The notes under the pieces: generated by a model
Told to the model about the DNA's origin: nothing
The model's database searches: none
The model's input: only the letters and a program-made list of their open reading frames with translations
Made by a program: the position numbers and the translations under genes
Shown: piece by piece, positions 1 through 8,701 of the stretch
How the letters are laid out: every line of letters starts with the position of its first letter
How positions within the stretch are numbered: position 1 is the stretch's first letter
Assembly (NCBI RefSeq): GCF_030408635.1
Contig: NZ_CP047198.1
Coordinates: forward strand, 1,116,001 to 1,180,000
Source: Corynebacterium coyleae
Lineage (GTDB): Bacteria > Actinomycetota > Actinomycetes > Mycobacteriales > Mycobacteriaceae
Direction of reading: 5' to 3'
Length of the DNA: 64,000 nt

Positions 1-2
1 CG

Positions 3-359
3 GTGGCGCGCTGGGTGGGGGTGTCCGAAAGCGGCAATTGGTTTGACACGTTTACCTTTGTCGCCGCTAATCCGGAGGGCCAAGAGCCGGATTCGGATAC
101 GTGGGAGGCAGACGACGCGAACTGGTTCCCGCCACAGTTGATCCTCGACGGCTGGCGGCATGGATTGGTGCGCCTTGCCCCTTCGACGTGGGCCCAGTTG
201 AACGAATTGCGCCGCTTCGACACTGTCGACGACGTCCTGCACACCGCCGAAGGCGCAAGCCTGGCACCCGTGATCGGCGACCCGGTCGACGACGAGCGTT
301 ATGAGGAATTCTTTACGTTCCAACCAGTCGACAGGATCGGAAAACGCTATGACATTTAG
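3..359 (+). CDS. NUDIX hydrolase, C-terminal part (5' end outside the window)
   Basis: The reading frame is open at the left edge, so the GTG at position 3 is probably an internal valine and not the start. The visible 118 residues resemble the C-terminal half of NUDT19-type NUDIX hydrolases: an ARW...FDTFTFVAA..P.GQEP strand region, an acidic turn (DTWEADDANWFPP), then LxPSTWAQLNEL. The Nudix box itself would lie upstream, outside the window. The stop overlaps the start of the methyltransferase gene by 11 bp, so the two are probably co-transcribed. The substrate cannot be judged from this fragment. Confidence 0.6.
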   Translation: MARWVGVSESGNWFDTFTFVAANPEGQEPDSDTWEADDANWFPPQLILDGWRHGLVRLAPSTWAQLNELRRFDTVDDVLHTAEGASLAPVIGDPVDDERYEEFFTFQPVDRIGKRYDI

Positions 360-1488
360 CGTCGCAGAGGCACGGTTCCTCGCAGCGAACACTGAGGCCA
401 TTGCTGCAGTCGAACCCGAGATCACCCTGACCAAGTCGAGTGTGTTTGCCGACCGTGCCGTATTGGATAAGCACTTTGGCGACTACGCCCGAGCCGTCAG
501 TGCACTCATCGCCGCCCGGCGCGCCGCGGCAGGCAAGTTTCCCGCTGACTGGCTCACTGATGCCGATGCCGCGCAGCAGGCCACCCCGGCGCGCGTGGCG
601 GGGGTACGTGCCACGCGACTCGCCGAGGCGGGGGCGCAGATGGTGCACGATGTGACGTGCTCTGTCGGCTCGGAGGCGCCTGCGTTTCGTCAACGTGGCA
701 TCGCGTGGATGGGCAGCGACCTGGATATGTCTCGGCTGATCATGGCGCGGCACAACCTGGGGCAGGAGGCGTGGCTGGCGCAGGCGGATGCGCTCAGGCC
801 GGTGACGTCTGACGGGGTGGTCGTCGCTGATCCCGCGCGCCGCGCCGGAGGACGTCGCATTACCGACCCGGCGCAGTTGCTTCCGCCGCTGCCGGATCTG
901 CTCGACGCGCATGCTGGCCGCGAGATGGCGGTGAAGTGCGCGCCGGGCATTGACTATTCCGGGTGGGACGGGCTGGTCAGTGTGGTGTCTGTCGACGGCG
1001 GCGTCAAGGAGGCGTGTTTGTATACGCCGGGGTTGGCGGGAGGGGTTCGTCGAGAGGCAGTGGTGTTGCGCGAGGTGGAGGAGCGTGTCACAGATCTTGA
1101 CGACGACACCGTGGAGACCACCGCACCACAGCGCTACATCATCGACCCGGACGGGGCAGTGGTGCGCGCGGGGCTGGTGCGCGGGTGGGCAGCGCGTCAC
1201 GGGCTGAGCATGCTCGATGAGCACATCGCGTATCTGACTGGCGAGCAGATCCCGGCGGGCTACAGTGGTTTTCCGTTTGTGGAGGCGGTGCCGCTGCGCA
1301 GCCTGAAGAAGGTGCTCGCCTCGCACGGTGCGGGCAGCGTGGAGATCCTTGTGCGTGGTGTGGATGTCGATCCGGACCAGTTGCGCAAGAAACTCAAGCT
1401 GCGCGGCAAGGCGCAGATGGCGGTGGTGATCGCGCGGATTGGGGATCAGGCGGTGGCGCATGTGTGCGGGTCGCGCGTGCACGCCTAA
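349..1488 (+). CDS. Class I SAM-dependent methyltransferase with THUMP-like C-terminal domain
   Basis: This is a predicted methyltransferase of 379 residues. A helical N-terminal part is followed by a Rossmann SAM-binding core with the glycine motif DVTCSVGSEA, the acidic end of strand 2 (GSDLDMSR) and a catalytic-type motif VVADPARRAGGRR. The C-terminal ~80 residues (VEILVRGVDVDPDQLRKKL ... ARIG) match the THUMP-like domain found in this actinobacterial family. I chose the ATG at 349 because the longer frame from 301 lies inside the upstream NUDIX gene and because the family starts near MTFSVAEARFLAAN. The THUMP-like domain suggests an RNA substrate, but this is inference. Confidence 0.8.
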   Translation: MTFSVAEARFLAANTEAIAAVEPEITLTKSSVFADRAVLDKHFGDYARAVSALIAARRAAAGKFPADWLTDADAAQQATPARVAGVRATRLAEAGAQMVHDVTCSVGSEAPAFRQRGIAWMGSDLDMSRLIMARHNLGQEAWLAQADALRPVTSDGVVVADPARRAGGRRITDPAQLLPPLPDLLDAHAGREMAVKCAPGIDYSGWDGLVSVVSVDGGVKEACLYTPGLAGGVRREAVVLREVEERVTDLDDDTVETTAPQRYIIDPDGAVVRAGLVRGWAARHGLSMLDEHIAYLTGEQIPAGYSGFPFVEAVPLRSLKKVLASHGAGSVEILVRGVDVDPDQLRKKLKLRGKAQMAVVIARIGDQAVAHVCGSRVHA

Positions 1489-1498
1489 CCTTGGGCGC

Positions 1499-2608
1499 AT
1501 GGTCTATTTCGATCACGCTGCTACAACTCCGATGCGCCAAAGTGCGATCGACGCGTGGGTGGAACACGCAGGCGCCCTCAACGCGGGAAGCCAACACGCT
1601 GCGGGGCGCAAGGCGAATGCCGTGCTTGCCGACGCCCGCGAGCGCATCGCGGGCGCCCTCGGCGCCGACCCTGTCGAGGTGGTGTTTACCGGCTCAGGCA
1701 CGGAAGCTAACAACATTGGGGTACGCGGGCTGTTTGATGCATCCGAGCTGGATCGGGTGGTTGCTACGCCTATCGAGCACCCCGCCGTCCTCGAAGTAGT
1801 CAAGTCTCTCGGCCAGACTGGGGCGGATGTGGAGTGGCTGCCGGTTGGTCGCGACGGGCACGCTAAGGACTTGAGCGCGCTGGATACGCCGGCGGCGGTT
1901 GCGACGATGATGTGGGCGAACAACGAAACTGGCGCGATCCAGCCGGTGGGTGAGGCGATCGAGCGCGCCACCGCCGTCGGCACGCCGGTGCACGTCGATG
2001 CGGTGCAAGCGGTCGGCCACGTGCCGGTGGATTTTCACGCGCTTGGCGCGACCACGCTTGCGGCCAGCGCTCACAAGTTTGGCGGCCCGCGCGGCACCGG
2101 CATTCTGCTAGCGAAACGCTCGCCCGCGCCGAAGCCGGTGATTCTGGGCGGGGGTCAGGAGCGCGGGATCCGCTCCGGCACGGTCGACGTCGCATCGGCC
2201 GCCGCCACGGCGGTGGCGCTCGAGGAGGCGATCGCAGAACATACCGAGATTGAGCGCCTGCGGGATGCGCTCATTGAGGGGGTGAGGCAACGTGTGGATG
2301 GGGTGGTCGTCGCAACGCAAGAGCCCGCGCTGCCGGGGCACGCGCACTTCATGTTCCCCGGCGCGAACGCGGACGCGTTGATCATGTTGCTGGACGTGCA
2401 GGGTATTTCGGTGTCGGCGGGCTCGGCGTGCGCCAGTGGCGTGCTGCGCATGAGCCACGTGCTTGAGGCGATGGGGTACAGCGAGCGTGAGGCGATGGGG
2501 GCGTTGCGTGTGACGGTCGGACGTACGAACACTGCGCAGGACGTGGAGGCGTTCCTCAACGCGATCCCGGACGTGGTGGAAAGGGCGCGGGCAGCTGGCG
2601 CGCTCTAA
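1499..2608 (+). CDS. Cysteine desulfurase (NifS/IscS class, PLP-dependent)
   Basis: It removes sulfur from cysteine, giving alanine and an enzyme persulfide, for thiolation or Fe-S assembly. The 369-residue protein shows the class V aminotransferase pattern: YFDHAATTP at the N-terminus, His94 in PIEHPAV, the PLP lysine Lys193 in SAHKFGGP, and the persulfide cysteine Cys311 in SAGSACASG. The ATG at 1499 is preferred over the in-frame ATG at 1439 because a -10-like TAACCT at 1486-1491 lies exactly 7 nt upstream, which implies a leaderless mRNA, and because family members start at this point. It may supply sulfur to MnmA, encoded about 14 kb downstream, but other partners are equally possible. 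Confidence 0.9.
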   Translation: MVYFDHAATTPMRQSAIDAWVEHAGALNAGSQHAAGRKANAVLADARERIAGALGADPVEVVFTGSGTEANNIGVRGLFDASELDRVVATPIEHPAVLEVVKSLGQTGADVEWLPVGRDGHAKDLSALDTPAAVATMMWANNETGAIQPVGEAIERATAVGTPVHVDAVQAVGHVPVDFHALGATTLAASAHKFGGPRGTGILLAKRSPAPKPVILGGGQERGIRSGTVDVASAAATAVALEEAIAEHTEIERLRDALIEGVRQRVDGVVVATQEPALPGHAHFMFPGANADALIMLLDVQGISVSAGSACASGVLRMSHVLEAMGYSEREAMGALRVTVGRTNTAQDVEAFLNAIPDVVERARAAGAL

Positions 2609-2666
2609 CCGGCAACGCGCGTGTCGCGTGTGATGTGTGTGATTTGGGTGCACTAGTGTTGCCCGC

Positions 2667-3713
2667 ATGCAGATGTCTCGCCGAATCCGTTCCGCAGCGG
2701 CCGCAGCAGCCGCCCTGCTTCTTGCTACGACCGTCACCCCGCTTGGTCAGGCCGACGCTCAGTCGATCCCGGGCGTGGTCTCTGGCGTCGACGTCGCGGG
2801 CCATCAGCGTCCGGGCGGTGCTGCCATCGACTGGCGCTCGGTGGGCACGATCGGCGGCCAGGACTTCGCCTTTGTCAAGGCATCTGAGGGGGAGGGCTGG
2901 AAGAACGAGTTTTACGACGAAGACGCCAAAGCGGCCGCCGACGCCGGCCTGAAGGTCGGCGCCTACCACTACGCGCGCCCCGCCGAGGACCCTGTTACGC
3001 AGGCGCGTTACTTCGCCTCCGTGATCAACCAGGGCCCGGCAACGCAGTTGCCGCCGGTGCTCGACCTTGAGGTCGACGAGGGCCTCGGCCCGGTCCAGCT
3101 TGCGGCGTGGACGCAGCGCTTCCTGTCTGAGGTGCAGGCGCAGACGGGCAAAAAGCCGATGATCTACACGTACCGCTACTTCTGGTACGAGCACATGAAC
3201 GACACCTCTGCGTTCACGTCCTACCCGCTGTGGCTTGCCGCGTACCAGAATCAGCCCCCGGCGCCGGTTGGTGGTTGGGACAAGTTGTCGTTTTGGCAGC
3301 GCAGCGACTCCGGCCGTGTCGTCGGCATCAACACCCCGGTGGACATGAACCTGTTTAACGGCACGTCGGGTCAGTTGAACCAGTTCGCCGCGGGCAACTT
3401 GAACGCTGCTGGTGGCGTGTTGGAGCGTTTCCAGGCGCCTGATTCCGGCGAGTTGAAGGTGCTTGAGCAGGACAGCACCAAGCTGGTTATCGCGGTTCTT
3501 GCGCTGGCTGCCGGTGGTCTTGGTGTGCAGCAGTTCATCGACGCCGCACGTCTGGCGGGCTTCGACCTGACGGATGCGAACAACATCGCACGTCTGGTCC
3601 AGCAGCTCGCGGGCCAGGGCGAGCTGCCTATCGACGACCTGCGCACCATGATGGTCGGCAACTACCAGATCGGCGATCTGCTGATCTTGCTGGATAACGC
3701 GCTGAAGCACTAA
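2667..3713 (+). CDS. Secreted glycoside hydrolase family 25 (lysozyme-like) protein
   Basis: This is a predicted peptidoglycan muramidase. Residues 1-31 are a Sec signal peptide (MSRRIR, a long Ala/Leu stretch, ADAQS). The GH25 domain spans about 36-235, with the catalytic-type acidic residues in SGVDVAGHQ and PPVLDLEVDEG, plus FVKASEG and GAYHYARP. About 110 residues follow that I do not recognise; they are helical with a hydrophobic stretch (LVIAVLALAAGGLGVQQF) and could help localisation. TAGTGT at 2654-2659 sits 7 nt before the ATG, suggesting a leaderless transcript. The 3' end overlaps the convergent hydrolase gene by 4 bp. Confidence 0.85.
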   Translation: MQMSRRIRSAAAAAAALLLATTVTPLGQADAQSIPGVVSGVDVAGHQRPGGAAIDWRSVGTIGGQDFAFVKASEGEGWKNEFYDEDAKAAADAGLKVGAYHYARPAEDPVTQARYFASVINQGPATQLPPVLDLEVDEGLGPVQLAAWTQRFLSEVQAQTGKKPMIYTYRYFWYEHMNDTSAFTSYPLWLAAYQNQPPAPVGGWDKLSFWQRSDSGRVVGINTPVDMNLFNGTSGQLNQFAAGNLNAAGGVLERFQAPDSGELKVLEQDSTKLVIAVLALAAGGLGVQQFIDAARLAGFDLTDANNIARLVQQLAGQGELPIDDLRTMMVGNYQIGDLLILLDNALKH

Positions 3714-4324
3714 CAGCCCAGGGCGCGCATGATCGGCCCTATTTGGGCCGGAAGCCTGTTGTGCGCAACCCCGTGGAGGTGCACCACGCGCCCCAAGCTT
3801 GACGACGACGCCGGCACCACCCGGTCCGCATCCGAGACAATCGAGACGACCTCAACGTTCGGGGGAACTACCGGCTGCGTGTCGTGCTCCTCGAGCCCGA
3901 CGAAAGATTCCCCGATCACCCGGCGCACCAGCCACCTGGGCCACCATCCGCTGTCAGTGCCGCGCCAACACGCGCCGAGACCGACCAACGTGTGGACGCG
4001 CTTACGAACCTCCGGCACAGCCAGCGCCCGAAGGCCGACGAGCCCGCCGTAGGAGTGCCCGACGATATCGACGCGTCTGGCCGTTTCGGGCAACGATGTG
4101 ATGGTGTGGGCGATTTCGGCGGCGCAGTCGTCGAGAAGCAATGTGCCCCTTCGGCCAAAAGCAGGCGCGAGGAGACCAACCCCTCTGCGCTCCAACTCAC
4201 GTGCAAGTTTGCGGAACGCAAAAGGTTCTCCGAGCGTGCCGTGCAACGCGACAACGACGTGTGGCTGGGAAGATACTGTGGATGGATCCGGAAGGAACCT
4301 CGGGATATAGGACGCAAGCGCCAT
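3710..4324 (-). CDS. Alpha/beta hydrolase (lipase-like fold)
   Basis: This is a small hydrolase of 204 residues. It has VVALHGTLGEPFAFRKLARELERRG (oxyanion region), the nucleophile elbow GHSYGG, an acid in IVSDADRVVP and a C-terminal histidine in GVAHNRLP, so the full Ser-Asp-His triad is present. No signal peptide is evident. On the minus strand TATGTT (4333-4338) lies 8 nt before the ATG, and it overlaps the promoter region of the divergent esterase gene starting at 4345. The substrate is unknown. Confidence 0.75.
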   Translation of the reverse strand: MALASYIPRFLPDPSTVSSQPHVVVALHGTLGEPFAFRKLARELERRGVGLLAPAFGRRGTLLLDDCAAEIAHTITSLPETARRVDIVGHSYGGLVGLRALAVPEVRKRVHTLVGLGACWRGTDSGWWPRWLVRRVIGESFVGLEEHDTQPVVPPNVEVVSIVSDADRVVPASSSSLGRVVHLHGVAHNRLPAQIGPIMRALGC

Positions 4325-4344
4325 AGGGAGTAAACATACTCACC

Positions 4345-5562
4345 GTGGAAACACTTCGATCGATCCCGGTGGTTGGCGGCACAGCTGCTGTCGTCATCTA
4401 CGTCGCGCTGGCGGTATGCGTAATTTTTGTCGCCGTGCTCGTTGGCCGTCGCCGCTTGAGGTGGGCAGTGCTCGGGGCTGCTGCGCTCATGGGCGTTGTG
4501 GTATTTGCGCTGACCGTGTGGCCGAAACCGTTCCCCGATAGCATTCCGCTGCGCGTCTACGCGTCGTGGGCGGTGGGCGTCTTCGCAGTAGTTGCGGCGA
4601 TAGTCGGTCGGCGGCGGCTGCTCTTGGCCGTTGTTGCGGTGCCAGCGGTAGTTTTCGCATTCTTGGGCACCAACTTGCAGTACCAGCAGTACCCAACGCT
4701 TGGATCGTTCCACCCCGTGCGCGTGACCGTAGCGATGAGCCTAGAGCAGTTCGAACGCACAGACACCGCCCCACAACTGCACGGCCGGGAAGTAGGAGCC
4801 CTTGTCACGGTGCCCGCCCCACCTGAACGGGATGCAGTCGTCTACGTGCCGCCCGCGTATTGGCACGGCGCCACACTACCGGTGCTGGTGCTGATGTCGG
4901 GAAGTCCAGGATCCCCAATGGGGTGGTTCACGGACGGGCAGGCGGCAGAAACCGCCGATGCGTACCAGCAGGAGCACGGAGGGGTTTCTCCGATCGTCGT
5001 CAGTGTTGATGCGACAGGCTCCGCGACGGGCAACCCCGCATGCGTCGACGGGCCGGACGTTGCCATGCACACCTACCTTTCCAGCGATATTCCTGCGCTA
5101 TTGAAAGACACGTTCCGCGTCAATCCTGACCAGTCGACGTGGACGATCGGGGGACTGAGTTACGGCGGGACCTGCTCGCTACAAGTCGTGACTAACAGCC
5201 CTGAGGCGTACGGGTCGTTTCTGGATTTCTCCGGGGAGCCCGAACCATCCCTTGGCAACCACGACAAGACGGTGAACGAGCTCTTCGGCGGCGATGAAGA
5301 CGCCTTCAAAGCGATCAACCCCGCCGACCTGCTCGCAAACGCGAAGGGGACCGATACTTACCGCGGCATTGCGGGACGGTTCGTCGCAGGAGAGAGTGAC
5401 AAGATGGCAAGCACCGCGCTGCCTCACCTGAACGATCTTGCCCGCGCGGCGGGGATGGACACCACCTACACCGAACTACCCGGAGCGCATAGTTACCAAG
5501 TGTGGCGGGTAGCGCTGCGCGAAAACTTCGAATTCGTCGCCCACCGGGGAGGACTGAAATGA
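4345..5562 (+). CDS. Membrane-anchored esterase (esterase D/antigen-85-like fold) paired with aminoacyl-PG synthase
   Basis: The 405-residue protein has about four transmembrane segments in residues 1-115, then an extracytoplasmic alpha/beta hydrolase domain. Visible motifs are PVLVLMSGSPGSPMGWF, the nucleophile elbow GGLSYGGTCS and a late histidine in ELPGAHSYQVW. Its stop overlaps the ATG of the aminoacyl-PG synthase in an ATGA junction, so translation is coupled. In actinobacteria and pseudomonads such esterases next to aminoacyl-PG synthases are known or proposed to hydrolyse the aminoacylated lipid, so a role in turnover of that lipid is the best guess. The GTG start at 4345 sits 20 bp from the divergent hydrolase start. 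Confidence 0.75.
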   Translation: METLRSIPVVGGTAAVVIYVALAVCVIFVAVLVGRRRLRWAVLGAAALMGVVVFALTVWPKPFPDSIPLRVYASWAVGVFAVVAAIVGRRRLLLAVVAVPAVVFAFLGTNLQYQQYPTLGSFHPVRVTVAMSLEQFERTDTAPQLHGREVGALVTVPAPPERDAVVYVPPAYWHGATLPVLVLMSGSPGSPMGWFTDGQAAETADAYQQEHGGVSPIVVSVDATGSATGNPACVDGPDVAMHTYLSSDIPALLKDTFRVNPDQSTWTIGGLSYGGTCSLQVVTNSPEAYGSFLDFSGEPEPSLGNHDKTVNELFGGDEDAFKAINPADLLANAKGTDTYRGIAGRFVAGESDKMASTALPHLNDLARAAGMDTTYTELPGAHSYQVWRVALRENFEFVAHRGGLK

Positions 5563-7943
5563 AACACGTCCCAGTGACGCTGATCCTTGTCGCCTTCATA
5601 TGGGCGCTGTTTCCGTGGCGGGCGCATCTGGGTTACGACCTTCCCGCCGATGTGCATTTGTGGCACCTGATCACGGCGGGCTTGTCAACGCCAAATGTCG
5701 CCCAGGCAATCTATGCCACGCTCGCCGCGGTGTGCTTCGCCGTTCCCGCAGAGCGTGCCTTGGGTTCACGCAGGTTCGTTGTCGCCGCAGCCGCATCGCA
5801 TGCGCTGGTGTTTCCGTTGGCGTGTGTGCTCGGCGCGATGGTTGAGCAGGCAGGGTTTAACAGGTGGGGCGCCGACTTGGTTAACGAGACTTACCTCACC
5901 CCGTTGCCGTGGATGATTGGGCCGCTTGCGTTCGCCTCTGCGTCGATGGGTGTGTTGTGGCGTCGCAGGGTCCGTCTCGTGCTTGTGGCGCTGACCGGCA
6001 CGCTTGTGTTGTATTCGGGAACGCTGACCTCTGTTGCTGCGTTTACAGCAGTTGTGGTGGGCCTTGTCTGTGGCGTGCTCGCCGGAGCGCGTCAGTTCAC
6101 GGCGGCGCGACCGACGCTGCGGGAGTCGCGTGTCCTCGTCGCAGTGTTACTCCTTGCTGTATCGGTCGGGCCCGTGCTGACTGCGCTCAACCCTGCGGCG
6201 CAGGGTCCTTTTGCGGCGGAAAGCCTCTTGATGTGGGAGCCTGCGGTGGCCGCGCGCGAGGTTCAGGAGCGTTGTGTGGATTCTTCCTCGCTTGCCTGCC
6301 GGGAGGCGATGGCCATTAACCAGCAAAGTGGGTTGGGGCCGCTGTTGCTCAATTTGGTGCCGGTGGTGCTTGCGGTGGTGCTTGCGCTTGGGCTGCGTCG
6401 CGGCCGGCGGCTGGCGTGGTGGGGTGCGACGGTGTTGTGTGCGGCGTCGTTGGTGGTTGTGGTGGCGCAGGTGCTCGACGTGCGCAGCGACGCGCTGACC
6501 ACCGTGAACGCCGGTTTGGTGGTGTTGCCGTGGGTGCTCATGCTGGCGGTGTTGATTGCTCAGCGGGCGAAGTTCCGCGTTGGGTCGAACCTGCGTCCGA
6601 TGCTTGTTCCAGGTATCGCAGTGCTCTTATCGACGACAACCGCGTGGGTGACCGGCGCCCTTATCTTGCGCGACGGATTCATCGGGGATGTCACCCTAAG
6701 CAGTGTCGTTGCGGAGCTTCCTGCACGTTTTATGCCCCCTGCAGTGGCCGTGCAGTTGGGACATCAGATTGTGCCGAATGCTCCGGCGGCGTGGGTGCTC
6801 TCCGAATGGGTTGGCGTGGTGTTCTGGGGTGCGTTGCTGTGGATGCTGTTTCGTGTGCTTTCTTCAGCGCCGTCTGCACCGATGCAGGAGGAGCGCGAGA
6901 GGGCACGGCGCATGCTCGAATCCGGGACAGGTGATCATCTTGCGTGGATGGGGCTGTGGGATGGCAACCGTTACTTTTTCGCAGGCGACAGCGGATACGT
7001 CGCGTACCGTGTGTCGCACAATGTTGCCGTGACGGTGGGTTCGCCTGTCGTGGCTGAGGGGGCGGACGAGACGACAGTCGCCGACGCATTTGAGCATTTC
7101 GCTGCGGATCAAGGGTGGCGCGTGGCGTGGTATTCGGTGCCGGAGACGTTCCACCGGCCTGGCTTCCGGACGGTCCACGTCGCAGAAGAATCGTTGTTGC
7201 ACACCGATAATCTCGAGTTCAAGGGCAAGAAGTTTCAAAACATCCGCACCGCGCGCAACAGGGCGGCTAAGGAAGGCGTTCGCCCGGTATGGACGACCTG
7301 GCGCGAGTGCACGCTTGAGATGCGCGAGCGCATTGCCGCGCTGTCGGAGCAGTGGGTGGCAGACAAGGCGTTGCCGGAGATGGGGTTTACGCTCGGCGGG
7401 CTCGATGAACTTGACGACGACGCCACCAAACTGCTCCTCGCCGTTGATGAAGAAGGTCGCCTCCACGGTGTGACGAGCTGGCTGCCGGTGTACGAGCACG
7501 GCAAGCTTGCGGGCTATACGCTCGACTTCATGCGCCGCGACGCCGAGGGATTCAGGCCGGTGATCGAATTCCTGCTTGCCGAGGCGGCCGTCATCGCCGG
7601 GAGCGAGGGGCTCGAGTGGGTGTCGCTTTCGGGGGCGCCGCTTGCACGCACGGATGCGCCAACCTCGTTCTTGGAGATCGTGCTGGATAAGACCGGAGCG
7701 CAGATCGAGCCGCTGTACGGGTTTCGCTCGCTGGCTGCGTCGAAGCACAAGTTCCACCCGACGCACACCAGTTGGAATTTGGCGTACGACGACGAGATGG
7801 CGCTCGCGTCGATTGGTTTGGCCGTGGTGGACTGCTATCTGCCCGATATGAAGGCGACCGACATGGTGGCGGTGGTGAAGGAGTTTATGGCTCGTCGTGG
7901 CGTGGGGTCGTCGCAAAGCGGCGCGCCCACCCAAGCCCTTTGA
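5559..7943 (+). CDS. Aminoacyl-phosphatidylglycerol synthase/flippase, MprF-like (DUF2156 C-terminal domain)
   Basis: It transfers an aminoacyl group from tRNA to a membrane lipid and presumably flips the product. The 794-residue protein has a long polytopic N-terminal region (about residues 1-450) and a cytosolic GNAT-like DUF2156 domain (about 470-785), with blocks such as FFAGDSGYVAYRV, FKGKKFQNIRTARNRAAKEGV and GFRSLAASKHKFHP. I start it at 5559 because the ATGA overlap with the esterase stop and the GGGGAGGA site just upstream fit; the frame from 5502 lies inside the esterase. Family work in C. glutamicum points to alanylation, but the amino acid cannot be read from sequence. The last 59 bp overlap the convergent spermidine-synthase-like gene. 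Confidence 0.85.
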   Translation: MKHVPVTLILVAFIWALFPWRAHLGYDLPADVHLWHLITAGLSTPNVAQAIYATLAAVCFAVPAERALGSRRFVVAAAASHALVFPLACVLGAMVEQAGFNRWGADLVNETYLTPLPWMIGPLAFASASMGVLWRRRVRLVLVALTGTLVLYSGTLTSVAAFTAVVVGLVCGVLAGARQFTAARPTLRESRVLVAVLLLAVSVGPVLTALNPAAQGPFAAESLLMWEPAVAAREVQERCVDSSSLACREAMAINQQSGLGPLLLNLVPVVLAVVLALGLRRGRRLAWWGATVLCAASLVVVVAQVLDVRSDALTTVNAGLVVLPWVLMLAVLIAQRAKFRVGSNLRPMLVPGIAVLLSTTTAWVTGALILRDGFIGDVTLSSVVAELPARFMPPAVAVQLGHQIVPNAPAAWVLSEWVGVVFWGALLWMLFRVLSSAPSAPMQEERERARRMLESGTGDHLAWMGLWDGNRYFFAGDSGYVAYRVSHNVAVTVGSPVVAEGADETTVADAFEHFAADQGWRVAWYSVPETFHRPGFRTVHVAEESLLHTDNLEFKGKKFQNIRTARNRAAKEGVRPVWTTWRECTLEMRERIAALSEQWVADKALPEMGFTLGGLDELDDDATKLLLAVDEEGRLHGVTSWLPVYEHGKLAGYTLDFMRRDAEGFRPVIEFLLAEAAVIAGSEGLEWVSLSGAPLARTDAPTSFLEIVLDKTGAQIEPLYGFRSLAASKHKFHPTHTSWNLAYDDEMALASIGLAVVDCYLPDMKATDMVAVVKEFMARRGVGSSQSGAPTQAL

Positions 7944-8679
7944 ACTGCGCTGGCACCCCGCCTTTGAGCAGCTCGCGGGTGAGCACGTCGCCGGCTTCGA
8001 TCGGGTGGTTGGCGCCGATGAGCACGATGTTGCCGTAGCGGCGCCCCTTGAACATCGGCGGGTCGGCGATCGCCGCAACGTGCGGGAATACTTCCAGCAT
8101 GCCGGCGAGTTCCTCTTTCGCCTCCTTCAGGTCGGCGTGGGAGCCGCAGTTGGCGAGGTAGAAGCCGCGATCACTTATCGACGACTGCACCGCCGCATAG
8201 AACTCCACCGTCGTCAGATTCCGCGGCGTGGTGGCCGACGAGAACACGTCTCGGATGATCACGTCGCGGGTGGCAGGCTTGAACGAGTCGGTGACGTCGC
8301 GGGCGTCTCCGACGCGGATCTTCACGGCTGGGGCGCGCGGGATGTCGAAAAGCTCGCGGGCGAGCACCGCCAACTCGGAATCGATCTCCACCACCGTGTT
8401 GCGCGAGCCCTTCCACGCGCTGGCAAAGTAGCGCGCCAGCGTGCAAGCGCCGCCGCCCAGGTGCGTCAGCCGCGACTTCGGCTTCGCCTCGTCGGGGTAG
8501 TGGGTATCCAAAAAGTCCGCCATCCAGCGCATGTACTCAAAGTCGAGGCGCTGCGGATCACCCGGCACGATATGGGAACTGGGCACCCCGTTGACCAGCA
8601 ACACCATCGACCCGTCGGGCTCGTGGAGCACCTCTGCGACACCGGTATCGATTTCATAAAACTCACTTTTGGCGGCCAT
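7885..8679 (-). CDS. Spermidine synthase-like class I SAM-fold protein
   Basis: The 264-residue protein has the spermidine-synthase-type Rossmann core: THLGGGACTLARYF (nucleotide-binding loop), VVEIDSELAVLARELF (acidic strand-2 end), RVGDARD and a DVIIRDVFSS region. The D-A-F/Y-D polyamine motif is not clearly conserved, so it may act on something other than polyamines. A minus-strand TACGCT (8688-8693) is 8 nt before the ATG, so it can be transcribed separately from the ABC genes that end 22 bp upstream. Its 3' end overlaps the aminoacyl-PG synthase by 59 bp in antisense. Confidence 0.75.
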   Translation of the reverse strand: MAAKSEFYEIDTGVAEVLHEPDGSMVLLVNGVPSSHIVPGDPQRLDFEYMRWMADFLDTHYPDEAKPKSRLTHLGGGACTLARYFASAWKGSRNTVVEIDSELAVLARELFDIPRAPAVKIRVGDARDVTDSFKPATRDVIIRDVFSSATTPRNLTTVEFYAAVQSSISDRGFYLANCGSHADLKEAKEELAGMLEVFPHVAAIADPPMFKGRRYGNIVLIGANHPIEAGDVLTRELLKGGVPAQFKGLGWARRFATTPRHDEP

Positions 8680-8701
8680 GGCTGGTGAGCGTACCCGGTG
8701 C

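Noticed and set aside
313-1500. 395-codon minus-strand frame opposite the THUMP-like methyltransferase
   Set aside because: It is very His/Arg/Pro-rich with no domain, and the plus strand has clear SAM motifs.
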